Assembly (NCBI GenBank): GCA_019722365.1
Contig: JADFUC010002169.1
Span: 1-64,000, forward strand
Source: Lithospermum erythrorhizon
Lineage: Eukaryota > Streptophyta > Magnoliopsida > Boraginales > Boraginaceae
Length of the DNA stretch: 64,000 nt
Direction: 5' to 3'
This document shows, in pieces, positions 52,301 to 64,000 of the stretch; within the stretch, counting starts at the first letter, position 1, and each line of letters opens with the position of its first letter. The position numbers and the translations under genes were made by a program. The notes under the pieces were generated by a model. It did not search any database. It was not told where the DNA came from and worked only from the letters and a program-made list of their open reading frames with translations.

Positions 52301-52696
52301 CACCCAGGGCATATCCACCACCTTATTTCCCACAAGACTCTTCCATAAGGACCTCCTCTCCCCATAGATAGTAGCCCCATACACAAATGCATACAGAATC
52401 AAAGTGTGCTCTAAGATCACCACCTTACACAACACATGCTGCTCCATAACTTCTACTGCAGTAACAGAACAACAGGTATCATCCCAAGCTACAATGATCC
52501 GGCCCACTTGATTCCCACTAATATTATGCACAAACTTCCAACTAGGTAGACAAGACTCCATAACCTTTGCAATGTTAGGAAGCCTCACTTTATTCTCGAC
52601 AATACAAATAATTTTATAAAGATTTTTTTTATTTTTTATAGTTTTTTGTTTAAGGGCATCATTAAGACCCCTAATGTTCCACACTAAGATATCCAT
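49380..52696 (-). pseudogene. LINE ORF2 relic: endonuclease, reverse transcriptase, zf-RVT
   Basis: ATG at 52696-52694 (MDILVWNIRGLND, then IVENKV and WVIAGDFNI near 52300) gives the APE-type endonuclease with its N, E and D motifs. Then VKRAFHDMAGGKSPGPDGFS (about 51390-51330), the template-grip block of non-LTR RTs. The catalytic box reads FADD at 50667-50656 (MSFADDVVLIISPS). RAQLVRSSIFGLQNFWCANV is near 50360-50300 and GGLGFKCMLTWS near 50180. The zf-RVT region has HKFAFIVWLFFENR (about 49660) and a damaged Cys/His cluster. Frames change repeatedly, so it cannot make a working protein. Confidence 0.85.
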
Positions 52697-52799
52697 TAAG
52701 CTTGTGCTCAAAGCGAGGACAACCACTTCGCCCATTCCCTTTACCCTTCTTCTTGTTCTTCCCACACTGCCACTACCCTCGTTGCTTCTCACTGCATCT

Positions 52800-53770
52800 G
52801 CAGCCTAATCAGCAAGAATGACCGAGACACCTTTGTAAGATATTAGCCTCAAAACCTTTGAGCCGTGAGCTTATATACCTCTTCACCACTATCATCCTCC
52901 AATAAAGCGATAACCCGCAACACCCGAACCCTCCAACCCTCTCGACCAAAGAAAGTTGTGATCTCGTCTAAATTTCCTTAGCTTAAGACATACACTCCCA
53001 ACTGGGCAGTAGCAGCAAAGTTGTTTCGATCATGACCCCCCAAATTGCAAAGAACCACTGGCAGCCACACCTCCCCATCACCACCGCACTGTGATCCTTC
53101 CTAGGCACAAATACTTGCACCGCTTTACAACTCGATCAACATGACCAAAAACCCCTCACTTTATTACCCTATGCACCCACTCATAATGCACCTTTTGATA
53201 ATGCACATAACCATTCGCATATTTCACCGGAATCTCCTCAAACAGAGTACTGTCGACCTTGACCTCCACACACACTCTAGCATACCCTGTGACGCCGCCA
53301 GTCTTCATTTATTCTAATGGGTAAACAACGGCTTCCCCATCTCGACTGTAAATTCGACTCAAGCAGCCTCCGGTGTCCATAAATCAATCGGAAGGGATAC
53401 GCACCAAACCGCAAGTTGTCCACATCCGGCTTCTCCAAGGCCATCCCTACAGTCCACGACCTAAGGATAAGAGTGACGCTAAAAACTCCAAGGTCCTTTT
53501 TCATGCCCCTCGCCGCATCCTCCGATTCCATCTGAAACACAAACAAACCCTTGCCCATGAGATGAACCCGCACTTCCCCAAGCTCAGCCCAACGACTCTT
53601 GACAAATCCCTCCATATCTGGCCGGTTGTGGTCGAGCCCCAAGACATACCCAATCGTGAGTATGCTTCAACGCTTCCTCCTCACCGTAAATGACCGAGTA
53701 TGGAATCTCAACCAATGGCTTCCCATCCACCAATTGAGGCTTGATATAGGTCAGATCCATCCACGACATT
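52800..53770 (-). pseudogene. LINE ORF1 relic with DUF4283
   Basis: Minus strand MSWMDLTYIKPQLVDGKPLV followed by EIPYSVIYGEEEALKH (53769-53660), then RPDMEGFVKSRWAELGEVRV and MGKGLFVFQMESEDAARG (about 53620-53510), then LILRSWTVGMALEKPDVDNL. This is the DUF4283 nucleic-acid-binding domain of plant LINE ORF1. A zinc-knuckle relic (LCNLGGHDRNNF, about 53055-53020) has lost some ligands. At least two frame changes. Confidence 0.8.
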
Positions 53771-53829
53771 TATGCCGTTTTCGCTTCAATACCGCAATAA
53801 GTATGATCGACCACCAACCGTGAGTCGCT

Positions 53830-55276
53830 CACTCCGATTCTAATTATTCGCCCCACCACTGTGTGCCCATTATCCGACGGCAAACCCCCACCTCGCATTG
53901 GGGCGAGAAATACTCTCTGTTTGTTAAAGAACAAGCGAATTATCGACATGTTTTATCTAAAACAAGCAAATTATTTTCTACGACAGACACTAACAAAAGT
54001 CAATTCGCTATAAGAAAAAGAAATAATACAATAAATGGTTGGATATAAAACAACCATAAGACTTGTTCGCTTGTTCCATTACAAACATGGAATAAACTCG
54101 CTTCTTTGCTTACAAACATAAAAGTAAATTGCTAGTTTGTCATCAAACATGCAAAAAAAAAAAAGATCGAGTACACGAAAATATTTAGAAAAACGCGGCT
54201 TTATCGGAGACAATCAGCAATACTTATTGCTATCATGAAATTTTGTCAGACTACTTCCACAATTTGATAGTAGTGATTTTGATGTCTCATTTGTTTCTAG
54301 TCGAACTTGTAGCCATGTATTCAACCGGTCGAACAAACAGAATCTGGGTAGTGATCATTCCCGGTTCCGAACTCAGAAATACACAACTTTCTTTGAAACT
54401 TTATAATCCCTACAAATCAACCTAGACTACATTACAATAGATATTCGTTATATGCGTGCTATGACGATTTAGAAAACTTGATAAAATTTAGTTAACTTAC
54501 AAAGAAAGGTATTCCACATCTTATCTCGATTAAAGGTTGTGAACCATACACCAAATAAGATCCAGCTTGGTATGTATTTCTTTCAAGCGTGACGGACATT
54601 ACATCGGCATTTGCCCTGCAATCGATAGAAACTATTGTATGAATTAATTAGTTAGAAAAAAATAAGAATATGAAATAAATTGACAAAATGAAAAAATATT
54701 TACCATCCTTACCAATACCAAAATTGTTGTTTTATAAACCGACGTCAATACGGAGAGATTTAGAAAAAAATTCATGATGTTGAATATGGTGGGCGACTAC
54801 AAAGACAACGCAGTATCTTATATAAAGAATAAAATACACATGCAAATATTTTAGTTCTTTATATGTTGCTAAGTACGAAAGTAATTTGTTTGTTTAGTAA
54901 CAAACATGAGACCAATTCGCTTTTATATACTAATAAACATTTGTATAGTTTGTTTGTTTGTTTACACCTCGCTTTTGTGAAAGATGCGTATTTTATCATC
55001 ACATGGTTTCCATGCGCCCACGCTTATCGAGGAAGATAATCGAATTACGTTTGTGCTTGCTTTGTTAATCGATATTTTTATTTTTGTGTTTATTGTTAAT
55101 TGGCATCAGTCAATATAAGTTGTTTTCTTATAAATATATATATATTTTGTTTGTTTTAACCTCGCTTAACTGTGGAAATCAAAATTATGCATTTTTGAAA
55201 TTCAATTTTAATTACGGAATAGGTTTATACTATGAAATAAAAATTGCATTTTTTATTTAGATAAAATGTCGTGCTG

Positions 55277-55323
<47 letters not shown>

Positions 55324-55580
55324 TACTCATTATTTTAATAAATATGGAATTTATATCATTAGATTCGGCTTTAAAATAGTTTCATAAAAAAAAAGGAAGA
55401 GTAAAGTATTATCAAAATAACATAGAAACGTAGTGTAACTCGGATAAAAACATATAAAAACGTACAGAACATCGAAACGTAATTAAATAAAGATAAAAAA
55501 CATAATTTATAATCTCCGAAATATACAACACGCAAACTAATCATTCGTCAGTTCCGGTTGTTTTGTTCTTCATCTGAATG
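53830..55580. other. Intergenic or decayed retroelement interior, no gene
   Basis: AT-rich. GTTTGTTT and AGCGAATT-type phrases recur at 53925-54130 and 54880-54975 without forming a clean array. Frames are short and unremarkable. Confidence 0.5.
55280..55321. repeat. (TTA)14 microsatellite
   Basis: An uninterrupted TTA trinucleotide run of about 42 bp. Confidence 0.95.
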
Positions 55581-55588
55581 GCATTGTA

Positions 55589-56085
55589 ACTCGGATACCA
55601 GAATCTACTCCACCCCTAAAATGGCCGCCTGAGGTTAAGATCATCAACAACCTCAGACAATTCGCAGTCACTCACGATGGATAACAACATAAAAAGCATT
55701 TCATTTGATATTAATAATAAAATACTCTTTAGTCCATCGCGTGAACTAACAACACAACCCCAAATAACATATCAACAACACAAATATATATCCATCTCAA
55801 ATATATAACCACCGTAACTCCAACTTAGTCTCCACACATCATAATAATAGTATGGTCACACACGATCCTCAGAATATACAACATAAAAGCTTTGAAACAT
55901 AACAAAGAGGAAAAAGATATAAGAAAGACTATTTGGTGACTTCCTATGCCACCACCACATCACCTACCATCTTAGGGGTCCGTTGTTCTCATCAACGTAG
56001 CCTCCTCAAAGAACCTCGACGATCAACCTCTAAAACCTCGGGCACAAAACGCCGCCCATGTAATATGGCACTAAGAGAAAATGGC
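55589..56085 (-). mobile_element. Gypsy-like LTR 3' part with primer-binding-like site
   Basis: Minus strand: GTGGTGGCATAGGAAGTC (55940-55957) and AACCTCAGGCGGCC (about 55638-55625), then TGGTATCCGAG (55600-55590) resembling a Met-tRNA primer site. It shares the same blocks in the same order with 20100-20490 on the plus strand, so it is a second, inverted copy of that LTR family. Confidence 0.5.
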
Positions 56086-56087
56086 TT

Positions 56088-56510
56088 GTGTAACACCCCG
56101 CATGTAACACTTTTAATAATTGAAAATTGGCGAGTGGATAGTAACACCTATATAACAATTTTTTATTATAACACTTTTGCGCATAAGTAACATTTAAGGT
56201 ATCACTTTTGTGTTACATACTTTAGTATCACTCATGTAACACTTTAAAATAGGTAATATTTTGTTGTATCACTGTTACATACTTTAGGTATCACTCATGT
56301 AACACTTTAAAAATAGGTAACATTTTAAGGTATCACTTTTTTTGTGTTACATACTTTAGGTATCACTCATGTAACACTTTAAAAATAGGTAACATTTTAA
56401 GGTATCACTTTTTTTGTGTTACATACTTTAGGTATCACTCAATGTAACACTTACATAATACGTAACATTTTAAGGTATCACTTTTTATGTGTTACATAAT
56501 TTATGTAAAT
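56088..56510. repeat. Tandem array, ~72-bp unit with ATGTAACAC / GTGTTACAT
   Basis: Units contain CTCATGTAACACTTTAAAAATA, GGTAACATTTTAAGGTATCAC and TGTGTTACATACTTTAGGTA. CTCA(A)TG recurs at 56231, 56293, 56366 and 56438 (spacing 62, 73 and 72). ATGTAACAC and GTGTTACAT are reverse complements, so each unit can fold. The array starts at TGTAACACCCCGC. Confidence 0.9.
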
Positions 56511-56879
56511 CAAATTAAACTAAATCAATACCAAACACATAATTTAAAGTACTCTCAGAAGTCAAACCTGATACGCAATTCCATAATTAATTGATGCTTG
56601 AAAATTTGTTTTTAAAAATATTTTCATAATATTTTTTTTTTGTAATTTCTCATAATGTACATAAAAAGTAATTTATGATTAAAGTTGTGTCTTGAAAATT
56701 GAGAAAGTCAATTAATTTGAAATAGAAATAATACTCTTTTGTAAACAAGTGATGAAAATTGTATTAATATAAATGAAAAAATAAGTACAAAAAATTGAAT
56801 GATCTTTGATTCAACATAAAACCCGAACAACAAGATTTGACTAGGATCCACAATTATCAAAAAATAAACGAGACATACG

Positions 56880-57866
56880 TGTTGAAATCAATGAGAATCG
56901 ATTCCATTTATTACGCCCGCCGTATTATCAAGCAGATCAATTCATTTACCAAGCTTAAACGTGATTATCGAATCCTAATGTTCAACTTAGTAATCAGAGA
57001 TAATAAATGGGTTCTCATGATAATTTAAGGGGTTATGAGCCGACATATCTTACTCATTAATCGTTATAATAATAAGAATTGGTCAATTATTATTACTATA
57101 CAACTTACTATTATCTCGAGCTCTTCAGGTCACACACATATAAATGACGTTTGGAAGTTATATTTCATGTGATGAATTAAAGAGAATCAGATAATCGAGA
57201 AATGTATTTCTAATATGCGGTTCTACATTTTACGAGAATATCGATTGAACAAATAGACCAATTAAATAGTTATTTAATCGTTCGAAAATTTTAGTATTTA
57301 TCAATAACTTGAAAAATTATTGATATCGACTCATTACTATTTAATTGCCAATTAAATAGTTCAATCTCATTAGCAACTCATTAGTGTCTTAACGAACTCA
57401 TCAGAGTTAACGAGTCAAGCTAATACTTAATCGGTTACTTATCGGGCTTGTTTTAACCTAGCCCTATATAAAGGAACTTTTTTAGGTTTTCATGACATAA
57501 GTTTTAGAAAAACTTTTCATCAAAAACCCTAGAGTAGCCCCCTTTCGCCTCTAAATTTTCCAAGAATTTTGGGGTTTTTGCTTTTTATTCAACCTTGTTT
57601 ACTAGCATAAATCGGTTCTTGATTCAACTCCTCCCGCGTGGACCAACCAGAGATATCATACTATCGATATTACAACAAGGAGCTCAGGAAGTCAAATTTT
57701 GCGGCGAATTTGAATCATTGGGTTTTTGTGGAATTTACCTCTCGCACCGTAGCGCTCCGCTCATACATATTGTAATTATGTGTTTTATTTAATAATGTGT
57801 AAGCATCTTAAGATTCTCGAATTATGGATTTGTATTTATACCATATATCCATAGTATTTTCCATCA
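56880..57866 (+). mobile_element. Solo LTR of the copia family, perfect target duplication
   Basis: 987 bp, TGTTGAAATCAATG...TTTTCCATCA. It is related along its length to the copia LTRs at 23648-24614 and 31564-32573 but in the opposite orientation. It is flanked by ATACG on both sides (56875-56879 and 57867-57871), and no primer site or internal region follows, so it arose by LTR-LTR recombination. TATA-like CCTATATAAAGG at 57463-57474. Confidence 0.95.
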
Positions 57867-57871
57867 ATACG

Positions 57872-59290
57872 CCCCTAACACAAATCACCCAAAACCTAAT
57901 CCCACAAACTCGATCTCATTCTCCCCAATTCCACGCACAAACTATCCCAATCACAAAACCGACTGATCTCACACAAAATAAACCTATCCCACGCACAAAA
58001 CTAATCTGATCTCCTTCTCCCCCAAACCTAATCCCACAAAAACTCGATCTCCTTCTCCCCACTTTCTGTAAACTCTCAGCTTACAAACCCAGTTTTTCAT
58101 CAAATCAAATCAAATCAAATCCCTAATCTTCCCGATCTCAGGTACATATCTCAACCCCATCTTTTTATTCACATGTATTATTTACATTAATATAAATATA
58201 CCAATTTATTATTTTTATTGTTAATAATGTTGTTTTTATTTAAGCAAAACTTGTTTCAATTTATTTGAATCGCTATGATTAGTTTTTTTGTTAAAGTCAG
58301 AAAATTTGATTTGTAATTGTTTGGTACTAGATTGCTTCGATCTCTAAATTTTCAGCTATTTTTTTCAATTTATTCCTCAATTAATTTCGAATTGATTAAT
58401 TTAATTTATTTTAATTATGATAATTAAGCCGTTCTTAATCTATATCTCAGTTGTTCTTAATTTATTTTATTGTATTTGTCTGATAATTAAGCTGTTCTTA
58501 TTTTATTTTAATTCCTCGATAATTAAGTCAAGTTTTAATTCCTATAATTTGAATTTATTAACAATCGACGTAATAGGTGTATTTTGATACTCTAAATTTA
58601 TTTTACTCGATAATTAAGCTGCTATACCAAAATCAAGTTTGCTCAACCCATTTATTTTGCCTTGTATTGTTTTTCTGGCAGCACTTCCTATTCGACTTAG
58701 TCGTACCAGCGACATATCAAATTGTTGTAATATTTGTACCATATCTAATCATCTAGTTCACAGTTGCCTATTCTCTTCCCAGCTTTACGCCCTTAACCTT
58801 TCACGCAAGTTCTATACGTATTTTTACGCCGACATCAATTCGTCCAACATTACTAATGTTTTAATAAACAATATATGGAACGAGGTTAAGAAAGTTGATG
58901 ATACATATACGAATAGACTTCGTGAACCTGCCGAGATCCAAAATATAGTGACCTAAGTATCGATTTACGGTGATGCTTGTCGGTATGCGCTTCTCGAAAG
59001 TGGTTAACGCATCAAACGGCCGGTATGCATTTAAAACGATTCGTATGTCGATTTAAACAATCGGGATTGACGGAACTAACAACTAACCGGATAATGTTTG
59101 ATGACGCGTTGTTCAGGTATGTCTTTTTTAGATAAAAAATTAAGCCAGGAATTCAAACATTTATCTTTTCCGTCAGTTATGGTTATTTGTATCTGACTTT
59201 GATTTGGTTTTCTTGCCTTTTTTATTTTAGAGTGATGTTGCCGTTGGAAATTGTTAACCTATACGACGTCTTCTGTATGGGGGCTTAATA
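57872..59290 (+). other. Unidentified gene fragment: leader exon plus candidate coding exons
   Basis: 57872-58141 is a C/A-rich, leader-like sequence (repeated CCTAATCCCACAAA, CTCGATCTC, (AAATC)n), ending at a good donor (CTCAG/GTACAT). An AT-rich intron follows. Possible exons: about 58680-58955 (SSQLYALNLSRKFYTYFYAD, NNIWNEVKKVDDTY then NRLREPAEIQN) after a GGCAG acceptor; a frame with HLKRFVCRFKQSGLTELTTN before the donor TTCAG/GTATGT at 59117; and a short continuation from the acceptor TTTTAG/AGTGATG at about 59231 (MLPLEIVNLYDVF). Frames do not join without indels. I do not recognise the protein. Confidence 0.35.
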
Positions 59291-59299
59291 TGACTAAGA

Positions 59300-61560
59300 G
59301 GTCAGTTGACCGCCGACTTATACAAACTTTTAATTCAGCCACCGCATTACAACTTTAGCAATTTGTAAACAAATGCGAATAGACTAAAGTAGTATTAACA
59401 CCCTCAAATGAACGCGCTAGATAAAAGATAAATAAACGACTAGTAATCATTATGTGTAATAAACATCCAAAACTCATTTTGATCAATATTAAATATTAAG
59501 CTCATTCACGCATAATACGATTAAGTCCATTCATGGCTATTGATCAATCCTAGCAATCTATTAAGCATACCACAATTCAATACATATATATATTAAAGGA
59601 AGTTTAAGATATCTTTGATAGCAAGTTTAATTATGATTTGATCGCTGAATATAACAATTAAGTTCATCGGGATCAAATCAAACTATCCTAATCATGAATA
59701 TCAATTAAGATCAACAGGATATTCTATTTAGCTCGGGATTAAACTTTGGACATATCAATTTACCACACACCAATTATATGCCTGACATATTCAATAAGCC
59801 GTATAAACTAGCATATAATCGATCCTAGCAATTCAGCATATATAATATGTGTAATAAAGTAAAGAGTAGGGAAAAAAGATTCAAACTCGACACGGTGTTT
59901 TCACAAGGTTCGCTAATCTACATCCCTGACCCAAGGCTCCTCACCTTAAGCTTTCACTAGAATCCACTAGATGGCGCTTCTTCAAATGTCAGCGCCTCTA
60001 AACCAACTTACAACTCTTAGCTCATAACTTCTCGCATTACACCACTAAGAACCCAAGGAATCACCCTAAGGATTTTCAACTCCTAACTCCTCAAGTAGGA
60101 ACCCAAGCCCAACCCACGATTTCATCTCTCTGGGCCTCCCAACTCATCGTTAGTACACCACTAAGCAACCCAAGGACACACCCTAGGATTTCAACCCAAT
60201 CAAGCCTGAGACGCAACTCCTCTTACCTCGAAAGCACTCTATATGTCCTATCGCTTGAGCACTAGCCTCAACACTATGGTACCTACTCGATTCCTAGCTT
60301 CGGTAAGCCTCACAACACCCTCGGACCTCAAGCCTCTGGGCATTTAAGAACAAATCCTAACTTAATGGGACACTTTATGTATCAGATCATTGTTTTATCC
60401 AATGTAAATGCTCCTCTAACGAGCTACAATAGATTACAATTTTGGCACAATTTATAACTCTACATCGGTAGATAATACATCAGTTTTGTTCAACTCCTTG
60501 TTGAGTAGATAAGACTTCAAGCCTTTGAACTCCCATTCGAGCATTTCATCAAACACCTTGAATGCTCTTTAATTTTCCATTTCCTTTTCATTTCAAAGTT
60601 TAAAGACAAACCAAACTCACTCTCTTTGATAAATCAAAATTAAAAGCTCATGTGTTTGAGAGATTTGGTGTTTTAAAGATGAGAAATGAGTATAAAAACA
60701 TTTAGGAATTGTCTGGGAAAAGCTGGGGAAGAGTTTGGAAGATTCGTATTTAAAGTGGGGCGAGAAATGGAGTTAAACGACAAAACGGCTAGTTTTTGAT
60801 TACCTATTTATGACCTCATCGAGAGCCTAGGTCTCGATGGGGTCTAAACAGAGAAAACAGCAAAAATCGCCAGATCATCGTGGATTCATCGAGACTTCAA
60901 TCTCGATCGTCTCACGAAGTTAGCCATGTAAACTTAAAATCGCATTTCCCGCTCAAGAGAAGTCTGTATTTGTAGACGATTCAAAAAGCGCTGAAGCTCT
61001 TTCAAACCTCTTTTAATAAAATGAATTCAAACCCCAGTTTTATACACATTAAGATTTTCAAAATATTTTCTTTGACAAACATTCTTAAAATATCAAACGG
61101 TTAAGATCTTTTTAGTCAAAAATGATTTGAAAAATATCTCCCAAATAAGAACTTCAATCAAGATCAAGGAAAGAAAAGTAGAAGTAAGATTCAAGCCATA
61201 ACTTTACCTAATATTTGGCTTGCATCCAAGACTGCCTCTTCCGATCTCGATTCTTCTGCGGAACTTTTCTTCTTGGTCCTTTCATGACTAGATTGAAATC
61301 CATTTTCTTCATCGCCATTCTTCACTTTGAAGCTTTCTAGGCGATGGATTCTTCTTCTATCTCACCATACTATATTTTGGCATCAAGAAATCACCTCGAA
61401 GTTCTCATGACATTTCTTCATCGGCCTTCAATGCCTGGATATTGTGCTTGTTTGACATCATCGCCAACTTTGCGCCCGATAAGCACCTTTCTAACATACC
61501 TATGAATTAAATCACTTAAGCACATACGTTAGATAGTAAATCAATGTTTAAGTCATCATT
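59300..61560. other. Intergenic or unclassified repeat, no gene
   Basis: Contains a loose duplication at 59990-60210 (CACCACTAAG(A/C)AACCCAAGGA then CACCCTA(A)GGATTTCAAC twice) and a palindrome-like pair of phrases about 'tcgagacttcaatctcgat' near 60820-60910. No domain was recognised in frames on either strand. Confidence 0.45.
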
Positions 61561-61567
61561 AAAAAGT

Positions 61568-62569
61568 GTAATGACTCGTAGTCCAACAGAATCAATGAGA
61601 ATTGATTCCTTTATTATGCCCGCTATGACAATCAGGTATCAATTCATTTACCGGGTCGTTAAACGTGATTACCGAACGAGCGTCACCTTAGTAATTGTAT
61701 ATTACTAGTCTGGGGTTCTCATGATAATTAAGGGGTTATGAGCTTATTGCTAGATCTACTATTAATCGTTATAATAATAGTAATTGGTCAATTATTATTA
61801 TTATACAAACTTACTATTATCCTAGAGCTCAAGGTCACACACATACAAAGGATATTCGAATTATATTTCATGCATGAAATTAAACGAGACTCAGAGTATC
61901 GAGAAATGTATCTCTCAATATTTATATATTTGATAAATATATATTGATGAACATCAATTGGCTAAACTTCGCAAGTTTAATCAATTGCTATCAATTGATT
62001 TAATAACTTGATAAGTTATTCGATAGTGACTCGTTAGTATTTTAATTGACTTGTTAAGTTAATTAAAATGGAACAACTCACTAGTAACTCATTATTTGAT
62101 TAGAAGCCATAACGGTCTAATTAAGTTAACGAGTTAAACTGATTTGTTAACGAGTTGCTTAACGGGTGGAAATTGACAATGGTATTTAAAGCGAGTTGGC
62201 ATGCGGTTTTTCATGAAAATGAAAACGAAACCTTTGCCTCCACCTAGAATAGCCTCCCTCCCTAAGAAATGAGGAGAATTTCTCTTCCATTTTGTTCCTC
62301 ACAACCTAGCAAGTTCAAGTTCACGACTACCTGGCCCGGTGTCTCGCAATCTGAGGCCATCGTTTTCAAGGTTGACAAGAAATTGAGGCTTCTCAAGGGC
62401 ATCTTCACAGGCATCTTCTTGAGGAGTTGGTTTCATTTCGCCTTCCGCCGCGAATAAGAACTCTTTATTCATAATTGCAATTATGTGTTTTAGATTAATT
62501 TATATCTTTTGAGGATCCCGGATGTATGAATTTGCTTATCACAAATGAAATTCATACTAGATTCTAACA
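61568..62569 (+). repeat. 5' LTR of the second copia element
   Basis: It shares ATCAATGAGAATTGATTCC, TTATTATGCCC, TTCTCATGATAATTAAGGGG, TAATCGTTATAATAATAG, GGTCACACACATAC and TTTCATGAAAA-type blocks with the other three LTRs, but its last ~150 bp (TTCATACTAGATTCTAACA end) is diverged, so it is a separate subfamily. Its start is uncertain by about 20 bp. Confidence 0.8.
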
Positions 62570-64000
62570 AGGGCCTGTGAGCCTATTCAAGTTTGATATA
62601 TTTTATCTAATTTGATTGTGTGTTGACATAGTTGTTAGTTAATTTTGATTATTTCATGATTTATATATTCAATTGATGAATATATAATATGAAAAATCAA
62701 CCCATTTTATATATGTTTCACATGACTGGAATCATCATTTCATGTATTGATTTTGATGATTTGAAGTTTATTTAATTGTTTCATGAATTGAAAGGGATTA
62801 AAAATTGATTAATTTGCATTTTTAATTTGAGGTAGAATCATTTTCGATTTTTCAGAGAGGTTTAAAAATTTCAGAAAATTACGAAATTAAATATGTATAT
62901 TCTTGACCCTTTGTTGTCTATGCCAGTTTTTTTCAGGAATTGTTTGAATTTTTTAAGTACTCCAAAAAATTCGTTTAATTTCTTTATCGTTTTAGGTTTA
63001 ATCGAAAACTAGAAGTGTTTTTGATAAAATTCTACTTAATGATTCAATGATATTTTTGATGTTCAAGAGAAAATCCCAGAATTTTTTTGAATTTTTTAGA
63101 GCCTCGAAATTGTTTTTACAAAAGTTGCAATTAATTTGGTAAAACTGAAAAACTGAAATGAATTACCAAAATCGGTCGCCGAACTGGGCGACCACCTCCT
63201 CTCGGGCGCTGCCGGTGCCGGAATTTCACGCTTCCGCCACCGACGTAGCGCTCACCGGCAGTACGACGGCACCGCTGGCACGTGTTATCAAGCGTCAGAG
63301 GCCTGGGTCGCTTTTGTCCGTTGAAGTTCGCCGTCCGCTTTAGAAAAACCCTAAATGTATTTTATGTAATTATGCTTTTGGTTTTAAAATTTATTGGTAA
63401 TTATTAATTTCGGTTTTAAATGTTAAATCATAAATTTTGGTTTGCTTATGATCATTGAATATATATCTTGAATGTCATTAGACCTGATTTATATTTTCAT
63501 AATTATTTTCAATAACATAATTTTTGAAAATATTTTCATGATAACTTTAAATTTTGAATTTTGAGTTAATTACTTAGGCAATTATTCCATGATTTAAGTG
63601 GCTGATAATTATTGTAATAATTATCATTAATCATGTGGGAATATATTGAATTTAAAAATTTACATTAATTGATAATTAATTGTAAAATAATGGGTAATTA
63701 ATTAGTCAATTATGAATATTTAATTCACTTCATTTAATATATATGACATTATGCATTTATTTGTTTAATGTTTTGCCCATATATTGTTATGGAATGGAAA
63801 TGAGGTATTTAGATACGACTCCAGCTATTTATTATTTAATGGCTCGCATACCGGAAATGTTATAAACGATATTTCTTTTTATTCTTGTATTCATTTACCC
63901 ACAAGCCTCGCTACTGCCTAAGTCAAGTTGAGTAGTAGTATGTACCGCCGCTGTGGCATCAAGATAGTATTTGACAAAGACGTAATTGGAGAACCTGTAG
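61568..64000 (+). mobile_element. Second copia element, 5' LTR and leader, running off the window
   Basis: A 5' LTR (61568-62569) is followed by a degenerate primer-site-like GGGCCTGTGAGCC and a long AT-rich leader with a GC-rich island (63170-63330). The leader shares blocks in the same order with the leader of the copia element at 29820-31550 (opposite strand): GCCTC(G/C)AAA, ATC..CGCCGA, GAGGTATTTAGATA, CCCACAAGC. So internal sequence continues past the right edge. The 61-codon frame at 63158-63343 lies in the GC island and is not a recognised gag protein. Confidence 0.75.

Larger units (their letters stand above)
49042..53830 (-). mobile_element. L1-type LINE retrotransposon, near full length, decayed
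   Basis: Minus strand order: ORF1 relic with DUF4283 (about 53770-52800), ORF2 with apurinic endonuclease (from 52696), reverse transcriptase (about 51430-50200) and zf-RVT (about 49830-49400), then a 3' region ending in a poly-A run (T8-9 on plus, 49042-49050). This is the standard plant LINE layout. The 5' end is near 53830-53900 but no target duplication could be assigned. Confidence 0.85.

Noticed and set aside
53373..53823. Plus-strand frames of 74-106 codons
   Set aside because: Antisense to LINE ORF1 with DUF4283 on the minus strand.
56880..62569. The two plus-strand LTRs (56880-57866 and 61568-62569) as the ends of one element
   Set aside because: The first has its own perfect target duplication on both sides and no primer site, and the two differ at their 3' ends; the second continues into copia leader sequence.

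Overview
This is nuclear DNA of a flowering plant, most likely a eudicot. Host genes have short AT-rich introns with GT...AG borders, one encodes a plastid-specific Tic20-family segment, and the mobile elements are plant-type hAT, Mutator, Ty1/copia, Ty3/gypsy-like and L1-type LINE families. I cannot name the species. Almost all real coding capacity lies between 34.4 and 44.2 kb; the rest is transposon debris and tandem repeats.

Layout. 0-3.3 kb: decayed hAT element (minus strand, DUF659-type transposase), open at the left edge. 4.5-8.96 kb: second hAT of a different lineage (plus strand). 9.09-10.87 kb: Mutator-like element with long terminal inverted repeats. 10.9-21.7 kb: no recognisable gene; LTR-like debris and several tandem arrays, including a ~108-bp satellite at 16.2-17.2 kb. 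21.8-33.9 kb: third hAT (minus strand), split by a complete Ty1/copia element at 23648-32573 with both LTRs and a perfect 5-bp target duplication (TCTTG).

34.4-44.2 kb is the host gene island. First comes an intact predicted reading frame that joins the N-terminal FG repeats of nucleoporin NUP98 to a Tic20-like membrane protein (plus strand). Next is a multi-exon alpha/beta-hydrolase of the EMB8 type (minus strand, convergent with the chimera). Then ribosomal protein L3 (plus strand), head-to-head with the hydrolase. The hydrolase and RPL3 carry small indels of homopolymer type, and RPL3 also has an in-frame amber codon near its end. So either both are decaying or the underlying assembly has uncorrected indels; this caveat applies to every 'broken' call here.

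45-54 kb: a 5' LINE fragment, short LTR-like debris, and a nearly full-length L1-type LINE (minus strand, poly-A at 49.04 kb). 55.6-57.9 kb: gypsy-like LTR, a 72-bp tandem array, and a solo copia LTR with perfect 5-bp duplication (ATACG). The solo LTR abuts a leader-exon-like sequence of an unidentified gene (57.9-59.3 kb). 61.57 kb to the end: 5' LTR and leader of another copia element of the same family, in plus orientation.

The genes do not form a pathway. I saw no CRISPR array, rRNA or tRNA gene, viral insertion or organelle DNA. The best candidate for something undescribed is the NUP98-Tic20 chimera.
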